From Brachyhypopomus gauderio (Eukaryota > Chordata > Actinopteri > Gymnotiformes > Hypopomidae): DNA of 64,000 bases. Position 1 is the stretch's first letter. Each line of letters opens with the position of its first letter. Of this stretch, positions 44,413-57,900 are shown in pieces. Position numbers and translations under genes: made by a program. The stretch covers positions 14,123,610-14,187,609 of the forward strand of contig NC_135225.1 of assembly GCF_052324685.1 (NCBI RefSeq), given 5' to 3'. The notes under the pieces are model-generated. The model made no database searches. It had not been told where the DNA came from and saw only the letters and a program-made list of their open reading frames with translations.

Positions 44413-47400
44413 AAAAGGTCCGTGTGGCTCCGATGGTCCACACAGGCACAGAAGTCAGCACAAACAGCTGATAAGCCTCCATGAACATGCCAAGGGAGCG
44501 TCTCTTCCGCCCCTGTCGAAGTTGTCAGTAATCAAATTCCGCAGCAGAGCAAGAAATAAGGAGTCTGGTGTTGCAATACTACTGCGTATGAACCCAAACC
44601 GGGGACGAAGACACGGGCTCAGAGAAACAACGGGCTATGTTTGTGCTTGTTAGATAAGAATACAGGCGCGCAGATCATAGCCCTGACATACCAGTGAATA
44701 TTGTATTACCAACCAAAATGACTGCAACATATCTAAAGGCTGCCTGGGAAAGTTGTTAAACGTAGCTGAAGGCGTCGGTGAAGCACACAAAATACACAAT
44801 CTCCTGTAAGATAACACACTCGTTCGGATCCGTGGGCCGTTTTGTAAAAATTAGTGATAAATGCTTTTTAGGTGTGTTTAAAATATAATTAAAAAACATA
44901 CCAGACTGCGATGGAAGTTGTGTGATAAATTGCCGTAGTCCAACGTATAGTCAAAAATGTTTCTCTAAAAAGGGTTTCACAAGGCTATAAATTTAAACGA
45001 GGCATGCATAATCATACTTGTGCCTTGGGCTTAGTTCAGCTCAGAAAGATATCCCAAAACGACACGGCAGTGCCCTGTGCTATGGGTGGTAAAGCAGCCC
45101 CGTACTAAAGCACTCAATCACGTCTAAATGTGATTTGTGCCCAGGACACATGACATTTGCCCCAGCATTATAATAATCCTACTGTCTATCTGAATGCTGC
45201 GCACGGTACGCTGAGATATTAGTCCATATGAAGAAGAGAAGAGCCTTTATCCCACTAAAATCAAATAACCGTTGTCGTCTTACCCAGGACGTAATTATAA
45301 GGAAGTCAGTCAGTAAAACTAGAACAAACTACCTCTACACTCGCGATTAGATTCGGAATTAAACATTTAAAATGTTAACGCGCATTTTGGCATAATTTTC
45401 ACGAAGCTTTTAAGCTTACGATCACGAGGACACACGTAAATCTCTCTTTAAAAAATCTAACTCAGTTTTAGCTTTCGTAAAGCTATTTTCTTGCTATCTG
45501 TAGTCGTTAAACGTTGAAGAATTTCCCGAAATGTTCCGCCTGTCCATGTTTAGTGAGGTCGTCTACCTGCCCACATTTGATAGCGCTGCTTTGCCTTCGT
45601 TTTAGTTTTAAATAGTGAACGCCGTAACGTGAAGCATTTTTGTCCAAGCTAACTCGTTTAAAATATTTATGTATTACAGCCAGATACCTTCTTGTTCTTA
45701 AAGGGGACGATATCGTTTTGTCCTTGTTATCGTTTACTGTCATCAGCCATCTTGTTTCCCTGTTTAAAGCGCATTTAAAACGACGTATCTATTTGTTTTT
45801 CTTCTCACTTGTATACTCCTTTATAAAGATGTGTCAGTTAAAAACAGAAATATCCCCAAAAAAATAAAAAATCAGCGATCATCCATAAGACGCATATCTT
45901 TAAAGATGTAGACCTTAAGCTGTCGATGGATCAGCGCCGTATTCCAGTCTGCATCTGTGTTATTATTTATGATTTTTTTTCTTTCAAGCAAATCCTTGAT
46001 GAGAGGAATGCAGGCACAGGACTGCAACTCAGATACAGTTCACATTTACACCCCCTTCCTCGGTCACGTGATCCATCACAGCATTGATACATTAGAAAGG
46101 GGGAGGAGTTCAGGGGTGAGAGGCGGGGCTTTGTTTTAAAGGGCAAGTCTTCCTTTTCGCCTTTCGCTGTGAGCATAACGTGCCGCAACACCCTTTCAGT
46201 AAATGAAAGCGTTAATTATTAATCTCAGCAGTATAAGATCGCGAGCAAAGTTTGCTTATACTATATACATTTTAACTGATGCCGTTCAGCGTTTCCCGCC
46301 CACTTACACTCCGTTGTAGAGTTTGGTTATGATAACAGCACAGCCATTTAAAGGAGAAATTGTATGGTGGATGTCCACATTTCTATGGGCCCCACGATAC
46401 ACGCTAAAACAGCTTCACTAAGCTGTTCTGTGCCATTTTTTTGATGGTGGGTGGATACGTACCTTTCATCGACCCACTGGCTACATGCATTGCTTTTATT
46501 TGTCATTATCTGCCACACCATCAGGTTTAAGGCATCTTATTTATTTTATTTATACTTTTGTGCTCCGTGAAAGCTAATGTTGTTTTTTCCTATTATAATG
46601 AGATTTAAGACTGCTGTTTCTCCTCTGGCGGCCCTGAGCTAACTGCTGGCAGTTCTAGCAATTTTCTTACATTATTTGCTTATACCTCATCTTGTTTGGA
46701 TTTATATATAATAAAAATGCTGATAATTGTCTTATTTACAAATCTATATTTGAGTGAAATGTACCATTATAAAGAGTCCCAGCAGTGACATTAACATCAG
46801 ACTGCAGACGGGCTACAGTATCTATACAGCTATAAAACGCACCTACATGAAAGGTGTAATAAAGGGACCAGGGCACAAGTGCCAATTAAGTGGGCTTCAA
46901 CTTCAACTTCACACACTACTTCTGGAGGAGTGACTGACGCACGGACTGGTTATGAAGACATCACGAAAATGTGATACAATCATGAGGTCCATTAAGAAAA
47001 CAAGTTCCTATAAAATAAAACCCAAACAAGATAGCATCATGACGTAACAGTAGCCCAAGATAAAGATCATTTTTCCTTAGTTTCATTAGATACTATTGAA
47101 AAAACACTGCTAAACTGTATTTATGTGGGCGTAAAATGCTACCAGGAAGAACTACTGTTTATTGTACGTCAAATGGCTTTTGTCCCACATTCAGCAATAC
47201 TTTAAAATGAATGGTGATTAGATGTGCAGCACCCCCTGTTGAACAAAACTCGTACTGCAGGGGATCCAATTCATCTGCAAAGTATATAACATCAAAATTG
47301 TATTATATCCACTAAATGAGTGCTGGATTATTAAAACAGAAGTGGGCTTGGATCTGCTTTAAGCAGTAAAACGATACTAAAAATACTCAAACGAGTAAGC

Positions 47401-48510
47401 AATGTAAATAAATTTTAATGCACTTAAGGGTAACAATAAAACAGGCAGTTTAGTGATTTGAAGGAATATAAAAAGAACAATATACTATACTTAAACTCCT
47501 CTCTTAAAAAAAGCACTGACAGCTCTTTTTAACATCTTGAGAAAATAAGAGCAGGAACTAAACAGGAAATGGTGCCTTTTTGGAAGACATAATGCTGTCT
47601 TCATAAACACCTTTCACATTCACAAAGAGGCATGGTACACGATAGAAGAATGGGAAATGTCAGTGGGAAATGTTAACAACTACATGTTAAATGGTTCAAG
47701 AAACCAGGGAAAAGATAATCACGAAATGGGCTGTGTCCACCTCTCATACCCTCTATATGAAAAGGCTAGTTAAATACTGACTTTGGTGTTGAGAGGCTCA
47801 TGACTAACAACAATCAAATTATACTGAAACACACACTGTGTTTATAATAGCCTCAGATATATTTCAGTAATTCATCAGCTGAAATGGTACGGTTCATTAA
47901 ATTTTGATTAATCAGTGTGCTTTTCTTCACATGAGGGAAGTTGGTGATATTAGCTTTGCTGCTAACAGTTGGCTTTCTCAGTTCATTTTCACACTACACA
48001 GAGACAAGCAGCTATAGTCTGTTTTTAAAACCACACAATTGTTTTAACTGATGGTTTCTTCAAGAAAAAAATGTGTTTACTTTTTCTACCAAGAGAAAGT
48101 GATACATGATGGTATGCGACATCACCACTGCCCTTCCTTTAGACCACTGAAATCGGTTTTCTTTTGATTAGCAACCACACCTTTGGCATAATTAGCCATT
48201 TTACACAAAAAACACAAAAAGGCAGTTATATAACAATTATTAAACCAAACATTGTAATGAATTTAAGAAATTGTTTTACTATTTGGAAAGAAATCATTAA
48301 AAAGATTTAGGTCTGTATTCATTTATAGCACAGGAAATGCTGTCAACTATAATCCTTAGTCAGAGAGATGTGGGTGAATCGTAAATGTGCAACCCCCTCC
48401 CTGTTCAAAAACATGTAGATGCGTACATGCTAACTACATTTGTAGCACTCTATAAGAGCAGAGTTCCTATGATTAGCTTCAAACTATATCAGTTATTCCG
48501 TTTTTATTCA

Positions 48511-48516
48511 TTTATT
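48511..48516 (-). other. Candidate poly(A) signal of SUFU
   Basis: TTTATT on the + strand (AATAAA for SUFU), in a cluster with another copy at 48503-48508; it would give a 3'UTR of about 440 nt. Mammalian SUFU 3'UTRs are longer, so more distal sites are possible. Confidence 0.35.
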
Positions 48517-48955
48517 TATTTGCACTCAAGGAACTAAAGCAGGGGGAAGTGGTTATTTAAATTAATTTGCCAGTCTGATGCAAGTTTCTCTGTACGTTAA
48601 TCTCTCTATAAGCCCCTCGGGGAGGGGGGAGGAGGGGTTAGGAAGAAAAACAAACAAACAAACAAAAGGAACTCCTATTTGTGATCAACACTGCAGGCAC
48701 GTATGTAGGTGGTATCTGGAGAACATGAGGGGTAAGCCTGTCTGCTGGGAGAGAACACAGCAGTAGTCAACGGGAAAGTGGCATGATGGCCTCCATACTG
48801 GGAGAAAAGGCATATTCAGTGTCTTGTACCACTAGCCGTCTGAGAGGGAGTCGAAGCGTTTGCACGTTCCATTTTCTCCAACTGCGTGTAGGCACACGAG
48901 TGTCACTGGAGCCCCGTGGCTCAGTTCGTCTGGAGACGTGAGGGTCGTCACAGCC

Positions 48956-51900
48956 TTACTGCAGCGGGCTGTCGAACACGGTGTCCGGCAGGACGGAGAT
49001 CCTCAGCTTCTTCTCAGGCCAGCTGTACTCTTTGGGCAGTTTGGACTAGAGGAGGGGCCAAACGTGATCGCTTTTAGAACCCAGTTGTCTCAACCTTCTT
49101 TACATTCCTTCTAAAAGGGGGTCATGTGCCTAACTGTGACCTACCTCTTCACGACTGCTCAGTTCATGGAGCTCCCCCAGCATCTGATCAACAAATTCTT
49201 CGGTAAGCAGTATCTAAAAAGAGAAAAAAAAGGATAAGTTTATCATTGCAGGATGACATGGTGTGTCGGTGGAGAAAGATCCCCACACATCCATTACCTG
49301 TAGCCATGGTCCGTGTGCTGCATATGGGTGCTCCTCTGTGGCAAAAGCTCCCTCCACTCCGGTGGACACGAACGTGATGGCTGTGTCACCGTTGATACTT
49401 TTATATGTGAAATGCCTCCCATGAAGCAGACGACCTCTGTCGTGTGGAAATGAGGGAACATCTCAGGAAGTACAAAAACATGCACAGGTATCGTAGTGGT
49501 TATAGAAAACGATTCTGCTTTATTCTCAAACAGTCCCGTTTGTTCTTAAACAAAAGCTCCTCGCTGAGCAGAGCGGGGATATTGTTCCTCCCCAAACCAA
49601 AAGAGAAATTATACATCAAACTTGAGATTCATGCTGAAACCTTTCAGTGCCAGCAATATTTAAGCCTGCCAGAACAGGCATCAGAAAGATTTACTCAGTT
49701 TCTTTAAAAGGCTGGCTGGTACGTCAGTAATGCAGAAGAGCCAGAAGGTTTTTCTAGAACCATGATGTGGGGATAAAGGAACTCGTGTTTAGAAAAGAAC
49801 AGACCTTCCCAAGTGGCCGGAAAAAAGCCCAAATTTTCTGAACTTGAACATCTGTGCACTTATTTCTATCCTGACTATGAAAAGTATTTTAATTCCAAAC
49901 ATAGGTACAGACTGTGTGAGTGTGTATATTGAAGTGAGGGTAAGATTTCATATGTATGTGCGACTGAGGAATGAGAGTGTGCGCGTGTGTGTGTACCGGT
50001 GACCAGGTGCACATTACCTAAGGCACAGTGGGAGCAGAGTTCCAGACTCCTGGTTGAACTTGAGGTGCACACTTTCCAGCTGCCGTGTTCTTACTAGTTC
50101 GTGAGGAACAATAGCTGCGGAGCCCTCACTCTCCAGGCTGTCCTTACGACTCCTGCAGAGGGGATGAGGGGGCGTCAGGAGGGAGCGAGCGAGAGATAGA
50201 GAGATACAAGTCAGAGGGGCAGAGCCAAAGCGGTGAAAGAGAGGAAGAGACATGAAGACAAAGTATGAAGCGCTTTGCATATTTCATTTGCTCCTCTGAG
50301 TTGCGCCGTCGGAGGTGAACGTTCCAAAAAACAAACAAGAGATTTGAACAGGGATTAAGCAACCATAAAACACACACTGCAGATGACCGTTTTTCTGCTT
50401 ACCCAGAATCATAAAACTCGGCTCCTGTCAACTACTTTCCAGCGAAGGTTTATGTTCCGTAGAACCGCTTCTGAGATACAAACAATGTGTGATTTGAATA
50501 AAGCCCGCCATTATAAGCAGCTCCTAGGAAGTTAGAGGTGGAACAAAATAATAGCCCGAAGGTCAACTGTAACTGTGTCTTTAAAGGAAGAATATTCCCC
50601 ACGACAACGCAACAGTTAAAACGACATATGAAAAGTCGGCCATTTGCATATGAACGCACATCTGAACATTATTGCTGAACTAGTAACATTTCAAATGCAG
50701 TTTTGGCAAGTGACCATCAACCTATATTTACGTTGTTTGAATGTTGCTTTAGGCAGCGTCACAAAGCCCTGCATTATGAAGCACTTCAGATGCTAAAAGT
50801 CTGGGGCAGAAATCCTGAACTACTGCTGAGAACGTCCATTCAAACTCCTAAGGAGGTGCGGTTCAGCCCTCGAACGTAGCGCCAAGAAAATAAAATGGTA
50901 CAGATGACCTAAACAGACTCTGGGTAAGCAGAAACAGATTCACCCCGGTGACACTGCACTATCTGCATCCAAATAACGGTGCCCTTATCACTGGAATTGA
51001 CAATACAACATTTCTAGTGTGTACCATAGAACCACTGCGTGTACCTTTACTGTCAAGACAAAAGGTAACCTGCAAATGCTGAAGTGAGCACCCTGTATTA
51101 GTCAAGAATATACTTAGTCCGTTTTGGTTCAGGATAAAATTTCACCTCTTCTGGTTGGTTCTTACCTTGAGTTCTGCTTGCTCTGCAAATGTCCAACTGA
51201 TTCTCTATGGAAAAATTAGGGGTAGATTTGTACCGCAGCAAAGAGAAATTAATGCATTTACCATTGCTGCCAAGAGGCAAATCAATTTCCTTCCTTTCAA
51301 CAGCTACTAAGGACAAAGGACTACCGCTCCCCTCCCCTTTATAAGAGGGGTGTGAAACGCTTTCAGCACTACACAGTGCATTAGGATATTCAAAGTTTGA
51401 TCGCTGGTGTCATATTTGCCAGTCAGTGGAATTGGAAAGCTTTTTGAATTAATGGTGAAAGGAAGCAACATCCGTTGGTGTTACGGACGTCTGCCCCGCA
51501 TCAACCTCTCTCCCCCAGGGCTGTTTGGCTCTGGCAATCACGCACTTTGGATTATTAAAGTCTCGAGACGAAAGCTGCATTTTTAAACTACCGTGCGTTC
51601 ATTGCATTGTCCTTTGTTATTATGACACCAAATACAATGACTTATGATAAAGGTAGGCACCACAGTTAGAGCACTATATCGCCATGGTAATGAGGACGGC
51701 CTGTCCTGATGCAAGAAGCTCAAATTCGGATATTCAAAATATCGAACAAAGCTTCTTATGACTTCTGTGGAAGAGCGGCACATTGCTACTTTACATTTAC
51801 ACTGCCAAGTTCATTACATTCAACATTTCCCATATGTATGAATGCTCCTAGGGACTGCTGCATTACATTACCAACGCCACAAGACCCATACAGACTGGGA

Positions 51901-54900
51901 GTGGATCACCAATGACTGAGCAGCTTCAGTTCTGAAGGTGCTGCCAGCTACCTAAGGTAAACTACCACGTGGACAGTGTCGATGCAGACAACGCACGCAC
52001 ACACGCACGCACATTGGTGGCTTACAGTAAAACGACGAGATTCATTTCACGTGTTAATTACGAACTGACCGAAAATAAAATTACCCACAGGTGTCACGAT
52101 CGAGCCGGTGGGGAAGATCCGTTAGGGAACACCAGGCTGGACCACAGAGGGCCAGCAAGGGGCTCCGTGCAGGAGCAGGGGGGGAGGAGGAGCAAGGGGA
52201 GCAGGAGCAGAGGGAGGAGGAGCAGCGGAGGAGCAGCGGAGGAGGCACCAGGGGGCCGAGATTAGCCCAGCCTTGTGCTGAGATCAGCGAGACTGCATCG
52301 AGATCAATAAGATGAGGAGTGTTTGAACCTGGCTCCCAGCAACATAATTAAAATCCCACACACAACACACACCATCCGCGCCTTCGGTCCAACTCCTGTC
52401 AGAACTTTAAAAGAACTGCTGAACAGACCGTTCCTTCTTTTTTTCCACGGTTGACATTGTAAACTATTCTTGGCAACACGTGTACCGATGTTACGTTATC
52501 AGTCAAAGTACAACTAGCGTACAGTCTCGCAATATTCAAACATAAATAAGCGATCACAGCCTTAAACCTGCTCTCAGTGCCTGGCAGCTGATTCCCTACT
52601 TCAGTGAGACACCCAGTAGTTAATGCTCATCAGAGCAAATTCTCAGATGTCTGACCACTGACTTATATCTCAGCTATGCTAACACAAATAAACTCAAACA
52701 AGGTTGAGACATACTGTTCTTTTCCGTGAACAATTTAACACCCATATCAGGTATTTTCAAAATGGCGACGCAGCCTTCAGAGTACTAGGTTGGTGTTTTC
52801 CAACAGAGAGCATGATATGTGTACGTGTTACATATGGTCTGTGGGGGCACGCCTGAGGGAATAGTGCAGTCACCATTATCAGCTAAATCCCTGGGGCCCA
52901 TGACACAAATTGTTTGATCAAATTAATCTGTGAAAATTATTTGTTTGTAGCTTGCATTTGTCAATGTCATTTTTATTTGAGACAGAAACACCCATCTATA
53001 AAATAATTATGCGGTTTCAAGAATGAGCATGAGATTACATAAAAGAGCTCATAGTCCTGTCAAACGGGACACTGTTGAATATTATTAATACACATTTAAT
53101 CAAAACAGATGTAAACAAAAAATAGGACTTAAATATTGATAAGATACAAATATAACATAGGTTTACTTGAATCTATATATCAATATTACATGAATAATTT
53201 GATACGTAACCACTAGCACTGTGGTAGCTTGGAATCTTATTGATTTGAAAATATAACTTGCTGTATAGATTTGTTGATTGCTGAAATAAACATTTGTTTT
53301 AGCTCTAGCACAACTCACTGACTTATCAAAATAAGAACAAATTAGACTGCTGTTTAAATCTCTTGCACTAATGTACTAATGTGCTAAAACTCTGCATTAA
53401 TGTCTGTTCTGGGTTGGGGATTTTTTTTGTTCTAAACCTCTTTAACAGCTTCGCTTGGCATGGTCTCCTATTAAATCTACTGTACATACTTGAGAACAGG
53501 TGGCTCAGTAAATCAACACCACATGTGCCAATTCCACCAGGTCTTCCCAAGACAAACTCCCCTCCCTTACCGTTTCCCACAGTGGAACTAGCACAGTGTA
53601 GGTCTGCCTCCGTATAGACTTTCTCTGTGTTAAGAGGCAGGTTTGAAATGGTTGGAGAGTGAAATGCAGTGCGAGGCTGCAGTAGTGAGACAGGAGGACT
53701 TACAGCGGCCGGTCCTGGTTGAGTCTCTGACTGTTAATGGGGGGTAAGACAGACTTGCTGTTGATCTCCAGTCCTTTCCTCAGGGCTTCCCTTATCTGCT
53801 CGGTGTCTGGACACACAACACAAGAAAACCCCTTAGCCATTCTTAACCGCACAAGGTCATTTCACTCTACCACAAAGAACAATTTCAACTTTCTCGGAGA
53901 CAATTCTATTATAATTCAAAGAACAACACAAGGATTAGGGACCCATTTCCCCAAAATCGTTGTAGTGTTAAGATGGTCTTAAAAAATCTTGTCAAATCTC
54001 ACTTGACCATTTAAATATGATTGGTTAAAGAATTTTCACTTCACGATGCTTCTGGGAAACGGAGCGCAGTTCGTGCAGCTATCCGGCGTCCATCCGAGCT
54101 TCTCTGCTGATCAGCCTTTCTTAGGGCAGTAAATCCCTCACCCTTGTCGGACAGCCTACGCGGCTGCGATCCGATACAGATGCTCCGGCTGTCGTCCTCG
54201 TCCTCGGGGGGTCGGCTGAGGTCGTCCCAGGCACACTTGGCACTGACGCCGCTCAGGTTGGACCCGTCCGTCTCGATGCCCTTATCCACCCGGTCCTGTT
54301 TGGGATGAGCACGGTGAATAAGCGTGACCCACAGGTCACACGCACGGGGGGAGGACACGCGTGCGCCTCGGGCCTCGCGTGCGTGTGGGGGATCGGTGTG
54401 GCGTAAAGCTGAACACGACTATCTCGAGCCAAGTTTACGAACACAGTGTGTGTGCTACATGTGGCAACAGTGCCATAGAACTGTGCCAATTTTGTGGCCT
54501 GCCAACCACAGTGACTACGATTCAATAAAGCCCCTCATATATTTCCACAGTAAGATATATTCATTAGTTCTTTTTCCTCTTTATGTGCAGTCTGGTGATT
54601 GCTTTTAGTGTTTGTCAAAAGTGGTCAGAAGTCCTCAGCTATAGTTTGAACAGAGGCAGCAGTGACACAGTTTTACTCCATTCCTGTCTGATGGACCACT
54701 CAACCTTATTAAAGAATGGCTGGCAAAAACACTCATTTATAGAGTTTTCCAAACGTAGTCAATCATCCAAGACATGGTTGGTGTCCAAAAGAACATAATG
54801 TAAGACAAGTGTGTCAAGATTGGCACATATTTACAGACGATATTTTGGATAAAATCATTTCCAGAACGTGCTAGGTTTTCCTCCACACTTGAATGCAAAA

Positions 54901-57900
54901 CCAAAGACAGACACTAAACACATCTTGGCTGATCAACTGAGTGGAAAAATTATATAGAGGGCAAAACCATTTCTGAATTCTCTCACCTGCTTGTAATTAT
55001 AGCGTTACTGTGTTGCCAATGTTATATTCCAAATGAACAGAAAAGGCAGGACATTTGTTTAACTGATATTCATCTGAATTCAGTCAAACCATAATAACCT
55101 TCTGATATGACTTTTTCAGAAAGTGGAATTTTCTCTTAATGCAATAGCTTTCTCAAATATCTACTCTCAAACAATAAAATACTTCAATGATGGTTGAAAA
55201 TATAGAATTGAAGACATGTCAAAACTACAGAGCAGAAGCAGTTAGCACTGCAACTAACTGAAGAGCCTTACTTGCAAATGAGGATCGGTGTCAAATATAG
55301 TCTCCCCTCTCCTCATGTCAGTGATTAACCACGGACCCCCAGCACTACAGAGGAAAGCGAGAGAAAGACCCGTTTACACACACAGTTAATGAGAAATGAG
55401 AGCAAAGCAGCTGAAGGCCACTCAGCCATTTAACTACACAGGGTAAAAGTCTGACAGTGCACTGTTTCTGTTATCCTCCTCACTTCTCCTGAAGACAGCA
55501 AAAACACAATATACTAAATACCATATAACATTAAGAACCGATAAAACCCTCAAATTAAATATCTATGTCTGTGACTCAGCGTCTTATTTATGCTCAACAG
55601 ACAATATTTGTGAGCTCTGTCTACAAGACTTGTTAAGAGTGATGGTGCTGCCTCTCCACAGGACTCATTAAGCCCGTGTTCGTTCTGCGGCAGGCGTCCG
55701 ACCGGATGAAGACGGCTTTCTTGGTGCTCTGCGTCGAGCTTGGCCCGAGGCACACTCACACGCGCACTTCCCGCAGCAGATCCAGGACACCCTGACCGTT
55801 CCACTGCTGGGCCGCCTGCAGCTCCTCCGTGCACACGCCCACAATCTGCCGAGCACAGAGCGCAAACGCAATTAACACTTTCACACGGACACGCTCGAAT
55901 AAAAGGACACGTTTGACAGCTGCTCCTCGCCCGCTTTAAAGGGCCCCGTTTCAAGCGCTGCCCGAATTTGCACAGTCTAAACCACACAGTGGGTGATGTA
56001 AGAAAGCGGGAGGTTTATAGGGTTTGTAGGAAACATATAGGAGGTTGGTGGTCGCGTGCCATTTTGGGCAAATGAAATTACAAACCAAAAAAGCAGGCAA
56101 GTTGAGCTACCTTAAAAATCCCCATAGTAACATTTATCACAAAATCTGTGTGTGAGAAAAATATGCAATGTGAGGTACTGATTACTAACATATTAATATG
56201 TTATTACATAACATTAAAATAGTGTTTTTTTTATTATTTTCAAAAGACTCTTGGTTTGCCATTAATATGATGACAGTGATCTAAAAAGCCAGTTATCCAC
56301 CTCTTAACAAAAACAAGCTTCACCTCATCTCCCCCTAAAGAAAGTCTGACTTTGAAAAAACATGACTGGTTATCAGAAGAAACAAAATAATAAGCCTACT
56401 AAATAAATCTGCACTTTGTAACAATCTTCTCAGTTTGACTTACTGTACTGAGACAGTGCACGAAAGCTCTAAGCAGCATTTAACTAAATAAAACAAAAGC
56501 TAAAAGAATATTTTGTCTTTTGTGGTGAAACCGAAACTCAAAAATGGACCCCGGATGCTTTTTTCAAAAAAAAAAAAAGGGAGAGGCACAGCGAGGTGCA
56601 AAGTCAACACAGGGTAACGTTATTCTCTCCAGCGGGCTCGCTCCCTCTCTTTCACAACACTCCTCTCAACTTGGCCAATTATTTTTTTTACCCCCTAATC
56701 CTCTTGGCCAATCAAAACACAAAATGCAACGATGCAACATCGTACCCGACACTGCAGCTTTAATGGTAAGATAACCAAATGTGCTTGGTAAGACAAACAG
56801 AAGGAGCTTTAATTAGACATTTGAATGTCTGGTGAATATAAACCCCGGGTTTCTACAACAGCATTAAAGATGGGCTTGCTTCCTCCAGTACTGATGACTG
56901 CTTCAAATCGTGGGGAACTCCCCGAGTGTGTGCCAAGTGTCACATAATCGCTGTATAATAAAGATTACGACTCAAAAATCTGCATGTTGACTGTAAAAAA
57001 AACTTCAGTCCTACAGAATACAACAAAACTAAAAGCAATGCGGAAATCTGCTAGTGTAACTGAGCACCAAGACCCATATTTAGCGTACTATGTGCAAAGG
57101 AGCACATACACTGTTTTTCAATGTTTAAATGGGTTTTAAACAGCTTGGATAACAGTTGTGTAGTCCTGCATAACATAATGGTGGTTCAGGCCGGTTATTA
57201 CGGATTGCAAATATTAATCATGCCCCAACCAAGCAATTTTGTGTGTATTATCTAATTAAAATGGCTGGACAGAAATGATCAAACTTATACAATGCTGCTG
57301 ACAGGTTTTCACAGCCTAGGGTTTGGTGAAATAGTTTGTTGAATACATAACACTGCAGTTAATATTACAAGACAGGTCATCTATTCAGTCTGAATACACA
57401 ATATTTTAAACATAACAAAATACATAAAAAGCCCATCTATAAAGTATTGGCAGAATGGCTTTTGCTGCAGCGGTCAATCTCACTGTTGAACACTCAAAGA
57501 AGAGTCTCTTTGCTATAAATAAACAGATGCAATGGTTCACACATATCCTGTTTTCACCTCTCTGTCATCATCATCTTGCAGATTACCTTCAGTCCTACTA
57601 ATGGAAAAGCAATATAACTGCAGTCTGTGGCTGAATCCTGTGATTGTGGAATGTAACTAGTGAGCAAAATGATTGGGGTAATTTTATATAATGACAATGT
57701 AATTACGTTTGCATACCTAGTGATGCATGTCCTTAAAATTCTGGATAGATTGAATATTTTGTACCAAATTGAAATTGTAAAAGAGCGATATGTAGGGACA
57801 AGATGCATGTTTGAAAAATGGATGCTGCCTAATATCACAATGCGACTAGATTCACGTTCTGTTGCGCCTCACCTGGAGGAATGTGACGAGGCCAAAGGGA

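Larger units (their letters stand above)
44288..48955 (-). other. TRIM8 upstream region and SUFU 3' region
   Basis: TRIM8's 5'UTR and promoter lie just right of 44287. A TATAAAG on the TRIM8 strand at 44412-44406 is a possible TATA box. The middle (44600-48400) is AT-rich with no coding signal, and the SUFU 3'UTR occupies the right end, with candidate AATAAA hexamers at 48503-48516 on the minus strand. No other gene is seen. Confidence 0.55.
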
